From positions 120,321 to 184,320 of the forward strand of contig NZ_QUQV01000009.1 in assembly GCF_003400205.1 (NCBI RefSeq): a stretch of DNA of 64,000 bases. Direction: 5' to 3'. Below the pieces are notes generated by a model. The model did no database searches. It was given only the letters and a program-made list of their open reading frames with translations, and was not told the origin of the DNA. A program made the position numbers and the translations under genes. Within the stretch, counting starts at the first letter, position 1; the number at the start of each line of letters is the position of its first letter. Origin of the DNA: Bacillus sp. HNG. Lineage in GTDB: Bacteria > Bacillota > Bacilli > Bacillales > Bacillaceae_L. Positions 23,176 to 34,000 of the stretch are shown here, one piece after another.

Positions 23176-23221
23176 TTTTTAAAAAGATTAATTTGAAGTG
23201 ATTTTCTAGATTGGCGACTCA

Positions 23222-24034
23222 TTATTTTCTTAAGTGATTTAAGAAATACCACACACTTTTGGATAAGCGTTCTGCAGGTCGGGTTATTACATTTACTACT
23301 ACATGATGGGGATTGTATCCACTCCAAGGGTGTAACCTATCACTAGCTATTTCGAATCTAGCCGCCGATTCTAAAATTACACCGTACCCCATTCCCTCCA
23401 TGACAAATTGCTTAACAGATTCGGTAGAATCAAGCTTTATTATGTTTGCATCAAGATCCGTACTCAGGATGATTGACATATCTTCTGGAATTAAAAGTGT
23501 CTGGTTATTGATGGGAATTGGTGGTTGTATGCCAATCAATCGATCTTCAGAGAACCTAGTGATCCTAAAAGAAAAATGATCTTCCGGAACTTTTAGAGTT
23601 ATTCCGATATCAAAACTTCCCATCCTAACGAATCTTTCAATTTCATCGTCCGTTCTAGTTTCCAAATCCACTTTAATATCTGGATGTGCCTGAGTAAATG
23701 AAAGCATTAACTTAGGCAATAAATATGTCCCAATTACTGAGGAAGTTCCTACAACAATCCTGCCACGATTACCAAGACGGAACTCTTCCATCGCTCGGTA
23801 TATTTGTCCCTCTAAGGAAAGTATGGACTCCGCATACTCTAAAAAAGTCAACCCTGCATCCGTTACAGAAATATTCCGACCTACTATTGTAAACAGTGGG
23901 ACTCCTATCTCCTGTTCCAATCGTTTGAGTTGCATCGAAATAGCCGGTTGACTGACATGGAGATCCTTTGCAACTTGAGTAATGTTTCCCGTTTTAATGA
24001 CTTGCATGAATAAGGATAAGTGTTTTGTATTCAT
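23222..24034 (-). CDS. LysR family transcriptional regulator
   Basis: The 270-residue protein has an N-terminal winged helix-turn-helix (NITQVAKDLHVSQPAISMQLKRLEQEIG) and a type 2 periplasmic-binding-like effector domain. The ATG at 24034 was chosen because GGAGG lies 5 nt before it; four upstream codons overlap that site. It is divergent from sufS and serC, and the 157-bp gap has AT-rich dyads (ATAATC...GATTAT near 24050-24070) of the kind LysR proteins bind. It may control the sulfur/serine genes opposite. Confidence 0.9.
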   Translation of the reverse strand: MNTKHLSLFMQVIKTGNITQVAKDLHVSQPAISMQLKRLEQEIGVPLFTIVGRNISVTDAGLTFLEYAESILSLEGQIYRAMEEFRLGNRGRIVVGTSSVIGTYLLPKLMLSFTQAHPDIKVDLETRTDDEIERFVRMGSFDIGITLKVPEDHFSFRITRFSEDRLIGIQPPIPINNQTLLIPEDMSIILSTDLDANIIKLDSTESVKQFVMEGMGYGVILESAARFEIASDRLHPWSGYNPHHVVVNVITRPAERLSKSVWYFLNHLRK

Positions 24035-24052
24035 CTCGACCTCCATATATAA

Positions 24053-25423
<1,371 letters not shown>

Positions 25424-25478
25424 TAATCTTTTACATGTTTTTATGAACAAAAATATATTAGAACAGAAGGGTAATAAA

Positions 25479-26576
25479 ATGAAAAATCCAATTCAACGTG
25501 CTTTTAATTTTAATGCAGGGCCATCCGCTCTTCCACTTGAAGTACTTGAGAAAGCGCAGCAAGAACTTGTAAATTTCCAGGGTACTGGTATGTCGATAAT
25601 GGAGCTAAGCCATCGGAGTACAGATTATGAAAAAGTTCACAATCAATCTATTACTCGTTTAAAAGACTTGCTGTCTATCCCTGAAAATTATGCAGTGCTT
25701 TTACTCCAGGGAGGTGGAAGTCTTCAGTTTTCTATGATTCCAATGAACTTTTTACAGCCGGGGCAAAAAGCTGGTTATATCATGACAGGCTTGTGGTCCG
25801 AAAAAGCCTTTTCGGAGGCAGAATTATTCGGGGACGTTTATCAAACAGCGAGCACAAAGGACAGTAACTATCGACGTATTCCTAAGTTCAATGAATTACA
25901 GTACAACCCTGATGATGCCTATATTCACCTTACATCTAACAACACCATTTATGGGACTCAATGGAAGGAATTCCCTGATACAGGAAATATTCCTCTAGTA
26001 GCAGATATGTCTAGTGACATTCTTTCTAAACCATTTGATGTCAGCAAGTTCGACTTGATATACGCTGGTGCCCAAAAAAATTTAGGGCCGTCCGGTGTAA
26101 CGGTTGTCATTATTCGTAAAGAGATGATTGAAAGAGCCAATTCCAATATTCCGACTATATTAAAATACAGCATTCATGCCAAAAACAATTCCTTATATCA
26201 TACCCCTCCAACCTTTGGTATATATATGCTTGGGGAAGTTCTTGGTTGGATAAAAGGACAGGGCGGCCTAAAAGAAATCACCAAACGAAATGAAGAAAAA
26301 GCGAACCTTATTTATAATGCTATTGACGATAGCGGTGGATTTTATCTTGGTCATGCGGAACCTGAAAGCCGTTCGTATATGAATATTACTTTCCGATTGA
26401 AAGATGAAGATCTGGAGAAAAAATTTCTTGCAGAAACCAAGAAAGAAGGTTTTGTCGGTTTGAATGGTCACCGTTCTGTAGGAGGATGTCGTGCATCCAT
26501 ATATAATGCTGTTCCATACGAGACGTGTAAAGCTCTAAGTGAATTTATGTATCGTTTTCAAAAGGTAAACGAGTAA
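25479..26576 (+). CDS. serC: Phosphoserine aminotransferase
   Basis: The 365-residue PLP enzyme converts 3-phosphohydroxypyruvate and glutamate to phosphoserine. It starts KNPIQRAFNFNAGPSALPLEVL (visible as residues 2-23), has the PLP Lys in YAGAQKNLGPSGVTV and ends with GGCRASIYNA. The ATG at 25479 follows AGAAGG; an ATG at 25443 lacks a site. With the cysteine desulfurase it suggests a serine–cysteine–sulfur unit. In some bacteria SerC also acts in the DXP-dependent vitamin B6 pathway. Confidence 0.95.
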   Translation: MKNPIQRAFNFNAGPSALPLEVLEKAQQELVNFQGTGMSIMELSHRSTDYEKVHNQSITRLKDLLSIPENYAVLLLQGGGSLQFSMIPMNFLQPGQKAGYIMTGLWSEKAFSEAELFGDVYQTASTKDSNYRRIPKFNELQYNPDDAYIHLTSNNTIYGTQWKEFPDTGNIPLVADMSSDILSKPFDVSKFDLIYAGAQKNLGPSGVTVVIIRKEMIERANSNIPTILKYSIHAKNNSLYHTPPTFGIYMLGEVLGWIKGQGGLKEITKRNEEKANLIYNAIDDSGGFYLGHAEPESRSYMNITFRLKDEDLEKKFLAETKKEGFVGLNGHRSVGGCRASIYNAVPYETCKALSEFMYRFQKVNE

Positions 26577-26687
26577 GAAATAGTTTTCCTTATTGTATTT
26601 TCAACCAGAACAAAAATGAGGATAATGATTTCATTCTAGGCCAATCTCTTTTGGAGTACCCACATAACAAATAACATATATAAATAT

Positions 26688-26735
26688 AAAAGCAGGGTTT
26701 TCTTATATAATAACTCTGCTTTAATTATTTTTTTG
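26688..26735 (+). terminator. Terminator after serC
   Basis: AAAGCAG and CTGCTTT arms around an AT-rich loop, followed by a T-rich run. The other 26577-26858 sequence shows no gene. Confidence 0.6.
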
Positions 26736-26806
26736 AAGAATCATAGGGTAAAATTTTGTAAAGAAGCTTATTATACTAAGTGAAGGTAAGTTCAATAAGG
26801 TTTATT

Positions 26807-26840
26807 AAAGGGCACCCAAAATATTAGTTTGCCCTTTATA
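26807..26840 (-). terminator. Terminator of the second LysR gene
   Basis: AAAGGGCA and TGCCCTTT form an 8-bp stem just after the stop codon of the reverse gene. Confidence 0.75.
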
Positions 26841-26858
26841 AAATTGTATTAAATTTTT

Positions 26859-27743
26859 TTAATGGCTTGTTTCAACTAAATGTTTATAAAACTTATTTGC
26901 TGCTACTGACAAAGGAATCTCATTTCTTGTTATTAGCCCAATTTTTCTGTTTTCTATTTTTTCATTTAAGCACACTTCAAATAATTCCCCTTCAGATAAA
27001 TCTTTCAAAACCAATTCTTTAGTGACAAAAGCAATCCCCATTCCGATTTTTGCACATTCAATTAATAATTCAACACTTCCAACTTCAATGTCGGGTTTTA
27101 CATTTAGCCCTTGTTTTTGGAATAGTTGATTTAGAAATCTCCTTGAACTGCTTGTTTCCGAAAAGGAGATTATGGGGTAGTTGAGCAACTCTTCAAGAGA
27201 AAGATGTTTGTTAGCTAAATTTTTAAATTTTTTCCCTACAATAAAGGTGCTACTAATGCTTAAAAATTCGGTTAATTTTACTGGAGATTGATCAATCGGT
27301 AAATGAATAATACCAATATCAACAAGTCCGTTTGTTAATTTGTCCAATATCTGGGGTGTAGAACCATGTTGTAGCTTAATCTGTATTTCTGGAAACATAT
27401 CCTGGAATGTTTGTATATGAGGCAGTAAAAAATGTTTACATGTTGAATCACTACCTCCGATTGTAACATGACCACATTTTAAACTTTTTAGCTCCGAAAT
27501 CTTTCGCTCGGCGTTATTAATTAATCCAAAAGCAGGACTAATATATCCAAATAGAGTTTCACCCTCATGTGTCATTGTAACGCCTTTTGAGGTTCTAACA
27601 AATAATTGAATCCCAAGGCGTTCTTCCAACTGTTTAATTGCATGACTAACGCTTGGTTGTGTTATATATAGCTTTTTTGCGGCTTTACTGAAGTTCTTTT
27701 CCATAGCCGTAACATAAAAAACACGATACAGATCTAATTGCAT
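26859..27743 (-). CDS. LysR family transcriptional regulator
   Basis: The 294-residue protein begins MQLDLYRVFYVTAMEKNFSKAA and has a standard winged HTH (KKLYITQPSVSHAIKQLEERLG), then a substrate-binding-like domain. It is divergent from aroA with a 117-bp gap containing the dyad ATAACTGCTATAAATTAT, a T-N11-A type LysR box. The likely role is control of aroA in response to an aromatic or sulfur metabolite; the effector is unknown. Confidence 0.9.
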   Translation of the reverse strand: MQLDLYRVFYVTAMEKNFSKAAKKLYITQPSVSHAIKQLEERLGIQLFVRTSKGVTMTHEGETLFGYISPAFGLINNAERKISELKSLKCGHVTIGGSDSTCKHFLLPHIQTFQDMFPEIQIKLQHGSTPQILDKLTNGLVDIGIIHLPIDQSPVKLTEFLSISSTFIVGKKFKNLANKHLSLEELLNYPIISFSETSSSRRFLNQLFQKQGLNVKPDIEVGSVELLIECAKIGMGIAFVTKELVLKDLSEGELFEVCLNEKIENRKIGLITRNEIPLSVAANKFYKHLVETSH

Positions 27744-27860
27744 GATATAGATACCACCTATAACTGCTATAAATTATATTAATTTCATTTATATCTTAAT
27801 TGTAATTATAATAAAGATACAGAAAATAATAAATAAATTTGTAATAAGGGGAGTTCGGAA

Positions 27861-29213
27861 TTGGAAAAGTATAATTTTGATATAAAAGCCCGTAGCCCAT
27901 GGACACCATTAAAAGGTGTTAATTCAATAAGTGTTTCACCGAGTAAAAGGAGAATAGATGGATCAATTACTATTCCTGGGAGTAAAAGTTTCACTAATAG
28001 AGCACTAATTATAAGTGCTTTAGCTAATGGTAAGTCAAAAGTGGAAGGTATTTTAAAAAGTGACGACTCTTTTTGGTGTTTAGATTCCTTGAAAAAGTTG
28101 GGTGTAAATATAGAAATTCAAGGTGAGACAGTTATCATTGAAGGAAATGGTGGCAAATGGGAATCAGGTAATTTATATATTGGTGCAGCAGGGACAATTG
28201 CACGATTTTTGCCTGGAGTATTAGCTGTTTCTAGTGAAGGGACGTGGGAATTAGAAGCCAGTGAAAGTATGAGTAAACGACCTGTTGCACCCATAGTAAA
28301 TGCTTTAAGGGGTCTTGGTGCTGAAATAACATATCTAAGTAATGAAGGTTACTATCCGTTGTTAGTACAAGGAAAAGAATTAACTGGAGGCGAGGTTAGC
28401 CTTTCGGGTAATATTTCTAGTCAGTTTATAAGTGGTCTCTTGATTGCTGCACCTTATTTGAAAGATTCGCTCACAGTCAATATTAAGGATCATATAGTTC
28501 AACATTCATATGTACTTTTAACTTTAGAATTAATGAAAAAATTTGGTGCAAAAGTTCAATATGATAACAATCTAAAAAAAATAGTAGTATATCCTTCGAG
28601 GTACATTCCGCAAGATGTAAATTTAGAAGCGGATGTTTCAACTGCTTGTTACTTTCTTGCCCTTGCAGCAGTGACAAAAGGTAGAATCCGAATTGATAAT
28701 CTAACTTATGAAACAAAACAACCAGATATTAAAATGGTTGATGTCCTTGAACAAATGGGATGTAAAGTAACAAAGGGTTCATCTTTCGTTGAATTAGAGG
28801 GGGTAACCCAATTAAAAGGTGGGTTTGAAATCTCTATGAGGGAGATGTCTGATCAGACATTAACCTTGGCAGCAATTGCTCCATTCGCAGATGGACCAAT
28901 ATCAATAAAAGATGTTGAACATATACGTCATCATGAATCGAATCGAATTAGTGTAATATGCGAATCACTATCTAGGTTAGGAATTAAAGTGGAGGAATTT
29001 AAAGATGGATTAAAAGTTCATCCAGGTAACCCGAAACCAACTCTACTAAATACGCATGATGATCATAGAGTTGCAATGTCGTTAGCACTTATCGGTTCAA
29101 GAGTTGATGGAATACAAATAAATGATCCAGGATGTGTTTCTAAAACTTGTCCTCAGTATTTTGGGATGTTGGAGAACTTAGGTCTAAACATAATTCAACA
29201 TGAAATTTTCTAG
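27861..29213 (+). CDS. aroA: EPSP synthase (3-phosphoshikimate 1-carboxyvinyltransferase), divergent type
   Basis: The 450-residue protein has the EPSP synthase fold with PGSKSFTNRAL at about 39 and HHESNRI in place of the usual K-E-T-D-R. It also has DDHRVAMSLAL near the C-terminus and ends DPGCVSKTCPQYF. The phosphate/glyphosate loop reads GAAGTIARF, while typical enzymes have GNAGTxxRP, so Asn and Pro of that loop are changed. Such changes in the P101-equivalent region are known to affect glyphosate binding. It stands alone next to a LysR regulator, away from the aro operon, so a second copy is possible. Confidence 0.88.
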   Translation: MEKYNFDIKARSPWTPLKGVNSISVSPSKRRIDGSITIPGSKSFTNRALIISALANGKSKVEGILKSDDSFWCLDSLKKLGVNIEIQGETVIIEGNGGKWESGNLYIGAAGTIARFLPGVLAVSSEGTWELEASESMSKRPVAPIVNALRGLGAEITYLSNEGYYPLLVQGKELTGGEVSLSGNISSQFISGLLIAAPYLKDSLTVNIKDHIVQHSYVLLTLELMKKFGAKVQYDNNLKKIVVYPSRYIPQDVNLEADVSTACYFLALAAVTKGRIRIDNLTYETKQPDIKMVDVLEQMGCKVTKGSSFVELEGVTQLKGGFEISMREMSDQTLTLAAIAPFADGPISIKDVEHIRHHESNRISVICESLSRLGIKVEEFKDGLKVHPGNPKPTLLNTHDDHRVAMSLALIGSRVDGIQINDPGCVSKTCPQYFGMLENLGLNIIQHEIF

Positions 29214-29243
29214 TAATAATAAAGGATGTTATAAAATTAACCC

Positions 29244-29277
29244 AGGGCGATTCTTCTAATGATGGTCGCCTTTTTTA
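29244..29277 (+). terminator. Terminator after aroA
   Basis: GGCGA–ttcttctaatgatgg–TCGCC stem followed by TTTTTT. Confidence 0.75.
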
Positions 29278-29333
29278 TATTCATAATGGCTAAATTTCAT
29301 TCACGATTCTCTTTTTTGTGTGTTCTGTTATAA

Positions 29334-29392
29334 ATGGATGGTAAAAAAAGTAGTGAAGTGGATGATTTAAAAATGTTTAAATTCATTATGAT
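29334..29392 (+). promoter_or_regulatory. MocR-type composite site C and promoter
   Basis: ATGGATGG at 29334 and GTGGATG at 29358 (24 bp apart), then TATGAT at 29387-29392. The second repeat abuts the position where a -35 would be, and no consensus -35 exists. This 100-bp segment is almost identical to site E at 38179. Confidence 0.8.
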
Positions 29393-29422
29393 AGAAGAGT
29401 AGGCTACCCAAAAAAAAGTTTT

Positions 29423-29444
29423 GTTTGTGAAGTGGTTCACAAAC
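29423..29444. promoter_or_regulatory. Perfect Rex/Fnr-type palindrome
   Basis: GTTTGTGAA–gtgg–TTCACAAAC is a perfect 9-bp inverted repeat. It contains the Rex consensus TTGTGAA-N4-TTCACAA and also the Crp/Fnr layout TGTGA-N6-TCACA. It lies 31 bp beyond the -10 of site C, a position suited to repression. Confidence 0.75.
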
Positions 29445-29512
29445 ATTTTTTGTATTAATTTTTTATAGTTAAAGTGTGTTTTAAAGGAATAACTTTATTG
29501 ACTGGAGATGAT

Positions 29513-29758
29513 ATGTTGATATACAACGACAATCAGATAAAAAAGCAGAAGGCATTGGAAAATTTCAAAACATCTGTACCAGGGAAATCAATATCCGAAA
29601 TTCAAAAAGAATTCGGAGTTGAAAAGCTAGTTAAATTGGCCCCAAATGAGAATCCTCCAGGTACATTTCCTACAGCTATAGGAACAATTGGGAATAATCA
29701 AACTAGTCTTAATCGATATCCTGTGATATTCGATAGTGTTTATAGCCATCTTGCTTAA
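29513..29758 (+). pseudogene. hisC-like aminotransferase remnant with internal deletion
   Basis: The 81-residue frame begins like HisC (PGKSISEIQKEFGVEKLVKLAPNENPPG, as residues about 22-49), reaches LNRYP, then jumps directly to VIFDSVYSHLA and stops. In the intact HisC at 46946 the same two phrases (INRYP and VVFDSAYSHYA) lie roughly 115 residues apart, so the middle and the whole C-terminal half, including the PLP Lys, are lost. It keeps a ribosome binding site (GGAGATGAT) and the MocR-type promoter. The short peptide may still be translated. Confidence 0.82.
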
Positions 29759-29870
29759 TTAGATTATTTTTTCTGACGGTTTGGAATTTGTTTGTTGGAG
29801 AAAAGGATTTGCTTTTTGAATTAGTCTTTAAACTTAAAATTGATTTCACTCGCTAAAGGAGGACATTAAT

Positions 29871-30614
29871 ATGTCAAATGCAGCTGAAACACTTGAAGGT
29901 TGGTACTGTCTTAATGATTTCAGGAAAATTGATTGGAAGGGTTGGAAAACATTAAGTTCAAATCAGCGTCAAGAAGTGCTAGAAGAAGTTTTTCAATTAT
30001 GGGACCAATGGCAGGGGAATGACAATGAAGTAGAAGGTAGCCTAGGAATTTTTCAAATTATTGGCCATAAGGCTGATATTATGTTTATGTTTCTCCGCCC
30101 AACATTGGAGGAGTTAAGTCAAATTGAAATTGCTTTTAATAAAACAAAACTTGCTGAGTACACCATTCAAACGAATTCTTATGTTTCAATCGTGGAATTA
30201 AGCAATTATCTTCCAAAAGGTGAAGATCCGTATAGTAAGCCTGAAATACGGGCGCGCTTATATCCTCAAATTCCTAAAACTGAGTTTGTCTGTTTTTATC
30301 CAATGAACAAGCTTCGTCAATTAACAGATAACTGGTACATGCTTCCGTCTGAAGAACGCAATCAAATGATGAGGAGTCATAGTTTAATTGGAAGGAAGTA
30401 TGCTGGAAAAGTAAGACAAATCATTTTAGGGTCAGTAGGGTTCGATGATTATGAATGGGGTGTTGCCCTATTTGGTAATGATCCAGTTCAATTTAAAAAG
30501 CTTATTTATGAGATGCGCTTTGATGAAGTAAGTGCCCGATTTGGAGATTTTGGTACTTTCTATTTAGGAAATTATTTAACTAAGGAACAGTTTAAACAAT
30601 TGTTCCATTTATGA
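29871..30614 (+). CDS. chdC: Coproheme decarboxylase (HemQ)
   Basis: The 247-residue protein matches Bacillus ChdC along its length. It converts coproheme to heme b by two oxidative decarboxylations, the last step of heme synthesis in Firmicutes. The catalytic Tyr (Y143 in CFYPMNK) and the heme-binding His (H170 in [15 protein letters not shown]) are present. AAAGGAGG precedes the ATG. It lies behind the deleted hisC and could be read from promoter C, since no terminator is evident in between. A heme gene here fits with the oxidase genes at 41-44 kb. Confidence 0.95.
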   Translation: MSNAAETLEGWYCLNDFRKIDWKGWKTLSSNQRQEVLEEVFQLWDQWQGNDNEVEGSLGIFQIIGHKADIMFMFLRPTLEELSQIEIAFNKTKLAEYTIQTNSYVSIVELSNYLPKGEDPYSKPEIRARLYPQIPKTEFVCFYPMNKLRQLTDNWYMLPSEERNQMMRSHSLIGRKYAGKVRQIILGSVGFDDYEWGVALFGNDPVQFKKLIYEMRFDEVSARFGDFGTFYLGNYLTKEQFKQLFHL

Positions 30615-30654
30615 ATCTACTACAAAGAGACTACTGAAAATAGGAGTGGACATT

Positions 30655-31479
30655 ATGAAGCAACAAAAAAATCTTTTATTGATCGTTCCATTTATTTTAT
30701 TGATCGTTATAGTATTGTCAGCATGTAATTCCGAACAAACAAAAGGTCAGGAAAAAATGATAGAGAACGAAGAAATACAGCAAAAAGAACAAAAAAGTAA
30801 TAAAGGAATGGGATGGACTCATGATAACCCCATGACACCAACAGCGGGGGAGTGGGGAGCGCTAGAATTTAAGGAAGGGAAAACCTATAAGGTAGATGCC
30901 CCACCTGCAGATGATTCTGAAACCACAAAAAAAGAAATAGAAGAATTGGTTAAGATTACAAATGAACGAACAGATGAAGAGGTTGAACTTGTTAAACACT
31001 GGGCTATAACACCGAGTCCCAACACACACTGGTTTGCCATCACAGAAGAATTAATTCAAAAGTATAAATTAAGTATACCAGAAGCAGCACGAGTTCACGC
31101 TATCGTATCTGGAGGCATCTATACGACTACAACAGCAGCATGGGGTCAAAAATACGAATACTTACGGAAACGACCAACAGATTTAGAAACCTCTATTACC
31201 TTAGTAGACGGAGTTCAAGTACCACCCCATCCTGCGTATCCGAATAGCCATGCATCTACTGCCTGGACTGCCGCCACTATCTTGTCATATATTTTCCCTA
31301 ACGAAAAGGGCATGTTAGAACAGACAGCAGAAGATGCAACATATTCTAGAATGTTAGCAGGTGTTCATTTTAGAGGTGATCATGAGGCTTCCATACAATT
31401 AGCAAAGGATATCACTGCAGATATAATTGATAGCTTAAAAGACGATCATGCTCCATTACAATATGAAGAAATTCAGTAA
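30655..31479 (+). CDS. PAP2/haloperoxidase-like phosphatase lipoprotein
   Basis: The 274-residue protein has a signal with lipobox VLSAC, so it is tethered outside. The PAP2 active-site motifs are seen in order: KRPTD, PNSHAS (for PSGH) and SRMLAGVHFRGDHEAS (for SRxxxxxHxxxD). Family members are acid phosphatases, lipid phosphatases or vanadium haloperoxidases. The ATG at 30655 is preferred because AGGAG precedes it; the GTG at 30646 overlaps the site. It follows chdC by 40 bp. Confidence 0.85.
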   Translation: MKQQKNLLLIVPFILLIVIVLSACNSEQTKGQEKMIENEEIQQKEQKSNKGMGWTHDNPMTPTAGEWGALEFKEGKTYKVDAPPADDSETTKKEIEELVKITNERTDEEVELVKHWAITPSPNTHWFAITEELIQKYKLSIPEAARVHAIVSGGIYTTTTAAWGQKYEYLRKRPTDLETSITLVDGVQVPPHPAYPNSHASTAWTAATILSYIFPNEKGMLEQTAEDATYSRMLAGVHFRGDHEASIQLAKDITADIIDSLKDDHAPLQYEEIQ

Positions 31480-31484
31480 AAATT

Positions 31485-31517
31485 AAGGAGGCTGCCACAA
31501 AAAGTGACAGCCTTTTC
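31485..31517. terminator. Bidirectional terminator
   Basis: AGGCTGCCAC–aaaaa–GTGACAGCCT stem with one mismatch, T-rich beyond; it separates the converging PAP2 and alcohol dehydrogenase genes. Confidence 0.85.
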
Positions 31518-31526
31518 TACAGCAAA

Positions 31527-32570
31527 CTATTCAAAATCAATTATTACCTTCAAAGCATTCTCTTTAGATGCATTTTCAAATGTTTTATATGCTTCCAAAA
31601 TATCATCAAAACGATAATGATGTGTTACCAATTCTTCGGGCTTAATTTTTCCTGTTCCAACTGTTTTTAATAACATTGGAGTTGTATATGTGCTAACTAA
31701 CCCTGTTGATACAGTAATGTTTTTAATCCACAATTTATCTAAATGAAATTCTACACTTTTTCCATGTACACCAATATTAGCTATTCTTCCACCGGGTGAT
31801 ATGATCCTTTGACACAAATCGAATGTTTGAGGAAAACCAACAGCTTCCATTGCAACGTCTACACCTATACCGTCTGTTATTTCAAGTATTCGTTCAATTG
31901 CTTCATCAGGATTTTTAGAATTAACTGTATGAGTAGCCCCAAAGCCTTTTGACATTTTTAATCGATTATCATCTAGATCAACCATGATAATCTTTCCAGG
32001 TGAGTAGAATTGGGCTGTTAAAAGGGCTGACATTCCAATTGGCCCAGCCCCAATAATAGCTACTGTACTACCGGGTTCCACTTTTCCAGGTAATACTCCG
32101 ATTTCCAATCCTGTTGGTAAAATATCGCTAAGCATTACTAAAGCGTCATCTTGAATTCCTTTAGGAGCATGATAAAGACTATTATCAGCATGAGGTATTC
32201 TAACGTATTCTGCTTGAGTGCCATCTATTAAGTGACCTAAAATCCAACCGCCATCTTCGCAATGGGAGAAAAGGCCTTTTTTACAATAATGACATTTTCC
32301 ACACGATGTAACACAAGAGATTAATACCTTATCCCCAACTTTAAAGTTAGATACACCAGTACCTACTTCTTCAATAATACCAATTCCTTCGTGCCCCAAA
32401 GTTAATCCATTCGGGACTTCTGGAGTATGTCCTGCCAAAATGTGTAAATCAGTTCCGCAAATAGTAGTCTTTAAAAGTTTAACAATAGCATCAGTGCTCT
32501 TCTGTAATTGTGGTTTATCTTTTTCTACAAGTTCTTTCTGATTTAACCCTAAAAAGGAAACTGCTCGCAT
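31527..32570 (-). CDS. Zinc-dependent alcohol dehydrogenase family protein
   Basis: The 347-residue medium-chain dehydrogenase has the GroES-like fold. The catalytic zinc site is ICGTDLHI and LGHEGIGIIEEVG, and the structural zinc Cys cluster is SCGKCHYCKKGLFSHC. The Rossmann motif is GAGPIGMSALL. It should oxidise alcohols or reduce aldehydes with NAD(P). A MocR-type promoter lies about 180-240 bp upstream (site D), giving a long leader. An aldehyde produced by DeoC of the same putative regulon could be a substrate, which is inference. Confidence 0.92.
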   Translation of the reverse strand: MRAVSFLGLNQKELVEKDKPQLQKSTDAIVKLLKTTICGTDLHILAGHTPEVPNGLTLGHEGIGIIEEVGTGVSNFKVGDKVLISCVTSCGKCHYCKKGLFSHCEDGGWILGHLIDGTQAEYVRIPHADNSLYHAPKGIQDDALVMLSDILPTGLEIGVLPGKVEPGSTVAIIGAGPIGMSALLTAQFYSPGKIIMVDLDDNRLKMSKGFGATHTVNSKNPDEAIERILEITDGIGVDVAMEAVGFPQTFDLCQRIISPGGRIANIGVHGKSVEFHLDKLWIKNITVSTGLVSTYTTPMLLKTVGTGKIKPEELVTHHYRFDDILEAYKTFENASKENALKVIIDFE

Positions 32571-33157
32571 TTTTCATTACCCCTTCTTAAAAATAATAAT
32601 TGGCCAATACATAAAAACCGGAAGCAAGAATAGGATTTAGTGAAACAAGGTATCCTAAAAATCACCCCTTTTGGTTACAAATACAAGGTTTCATAATGAC
32701 GGTAGTTTTACAAAAAAATAAGCATACCATCACTACTCTTCCTATTTACTATCATAAGGAAAAGTTCACTAGAATTAACCATCCAATGTACTGATAATTT
32801 ACTCGTCCACTTTCGAAACATAGGAGCCACTAAAAATGATACTTTTGCCATCGATGCTACCCATTGATTAATCTTTTTTAAAACAAAGAATGCTAATGAT
32901 AAAATATAACGTGTGGGTAATTGAATATTATAAATTATGGAAGTTTTTATTGGAATTTACTCTTCATACTTGAGTGTAGAAAAAAATTGACATCTATCTA
33001 CTTCCATGATAATCTCTTCATTAATTGAATTATTGATGTGATTACTTCGGGTAAGCAAGCAATAATCAAAAATGAAAATGGTTAGATATTATCATTAAAC
33101 AATGAGTGGAATTTATCTATTAAAGTAAATAGGATTTTTTATAGAATGGTGATTTAC
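32571..33157. other. Intergenic region between adh and licT
   Basis: About 590 bp. It holds the long adh leader (32571 to about 32748), composite site D, and an AT-rich stretch before licT with a TTGACA at 32987 but no clearly spaced -10. I see no ORF. Confidence 0.5.
32751..32810 (-). promoter_or_regulatory. MocR-type composite site D and promoter of adh
   Basis: On the minus strand GTGGACG begins at 32810 and TTGGATGG at 32786 (24 bp apart), with TATGAT beginning at 32756, 30 bp further. Confidence 0.75.
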
Positions 33158-33991
33158 ATGATTATAAAACGTGTTTTAAACAACAACACGATTATTGCTT
33201 CAAATAGCAAAGGCGTTGAAGTTCTCCTAATGGGAAAAGGGATTTCTTATGGTAAGAAAAAAGGAGAAGAAGTTGATATTGAAAAAATAGATAAAACTTT
33301 CCTATTGCGTGATAAGGCTACACAAAGCAAATTTACAGAATTACTGATTAATGTACCAATGGAGCATATTTTAGTTGCAGAAAGAATTATTAATTTTGGT
33401 AAAATAAAACTGGGTAAAAATTTAAATGAAAGTATCTATGTGAATTTAACGGATCATATCCATTCTGCTGTTGAGAGATATGCAGAAGGACTGATTCTTA
33501 AAAATCCATTGCGCTGGGATATTGCTCGTTTTTACCAAGATGAATATGCAGTAGGGGAAAAAGCAGTTGAAATCATTCAAAAAGAATTGAATGTTACGCT
33601 TGATATTGATGAAGCCGCTTTTATTGCACTTCATTTTGTCAATGCTGAAGAAGGTAAAAGCTTTGATTTAGCTTATGATGTAACCGAAATCACGAAAAAA
33701 ATTGAAGAAATCGTAAAAGTAGAATATCACACAGAATTTGACGAACGTTCGCTTAATTATTATAGGTTCATCACACATGTTAAATTTTTCGCCCAACGTC
33801 TATTAACTGGTGAACATTACGAAGATGAAGACAAAGAATTGCTTGATGTTATGAAGCAAAAATATCAGAATGAATATAAATGTGCGAGCAAAATTAGTGA
33901 GTACGTTAAAACAGCGTTTAAACATGACTTAAGTTCCACAGAATTACTTTATCTAACGGCTCATATTAGAAGAATAACTAAAAATCTTTAA
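33158..33991 (+). CDS. licT: Transcription antiterminator, LicT/BglG family
   Basis: The 277-residue protein has an N-terminal RNA-binding CAT domain (MIIKRVLNNNTIIASNSKG and GISYGKKKGEE) and two PTS regulation domains. PRD1 has conserved His in LTDHIHSAVER, and PRD2 ends LLYLTAHIRRITKN. When the PTS sugar is present it binds a RAT hairpin and prevents termination. The ATG at 33158 gives the usual family start; ribosome binding is weak (GGTGAT). Its target RAT lies 10 bp after its stop, before the PTS gene. Confidence 0.93.
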   Translation: MIIKRVLNNNTIIASNSKGVEVLLMGKGISYGKKKGEEVDIEKIDKTFLLRDKATQSKFTELLINVPMEHILVAERIINFGKIKLGKNLNESIYVNLTDHIHSAVERYAEGLILKNPLRWDIARFYQDEYAVGEKAVEIIQKELNVTLDIDEAAFIALHFVNAEEGKSFDLAYDVTEITKKIEEIVKVEYHTEFDERSLNYYRFITHVKFFAQRLLTGEHYEDEDKELLDVMKQKYQNEYKCASKISEYVKTAFKHDLSSTELLYLTAHIRRITKNL

Positions 33992-34000
33992 TGTGATTTA

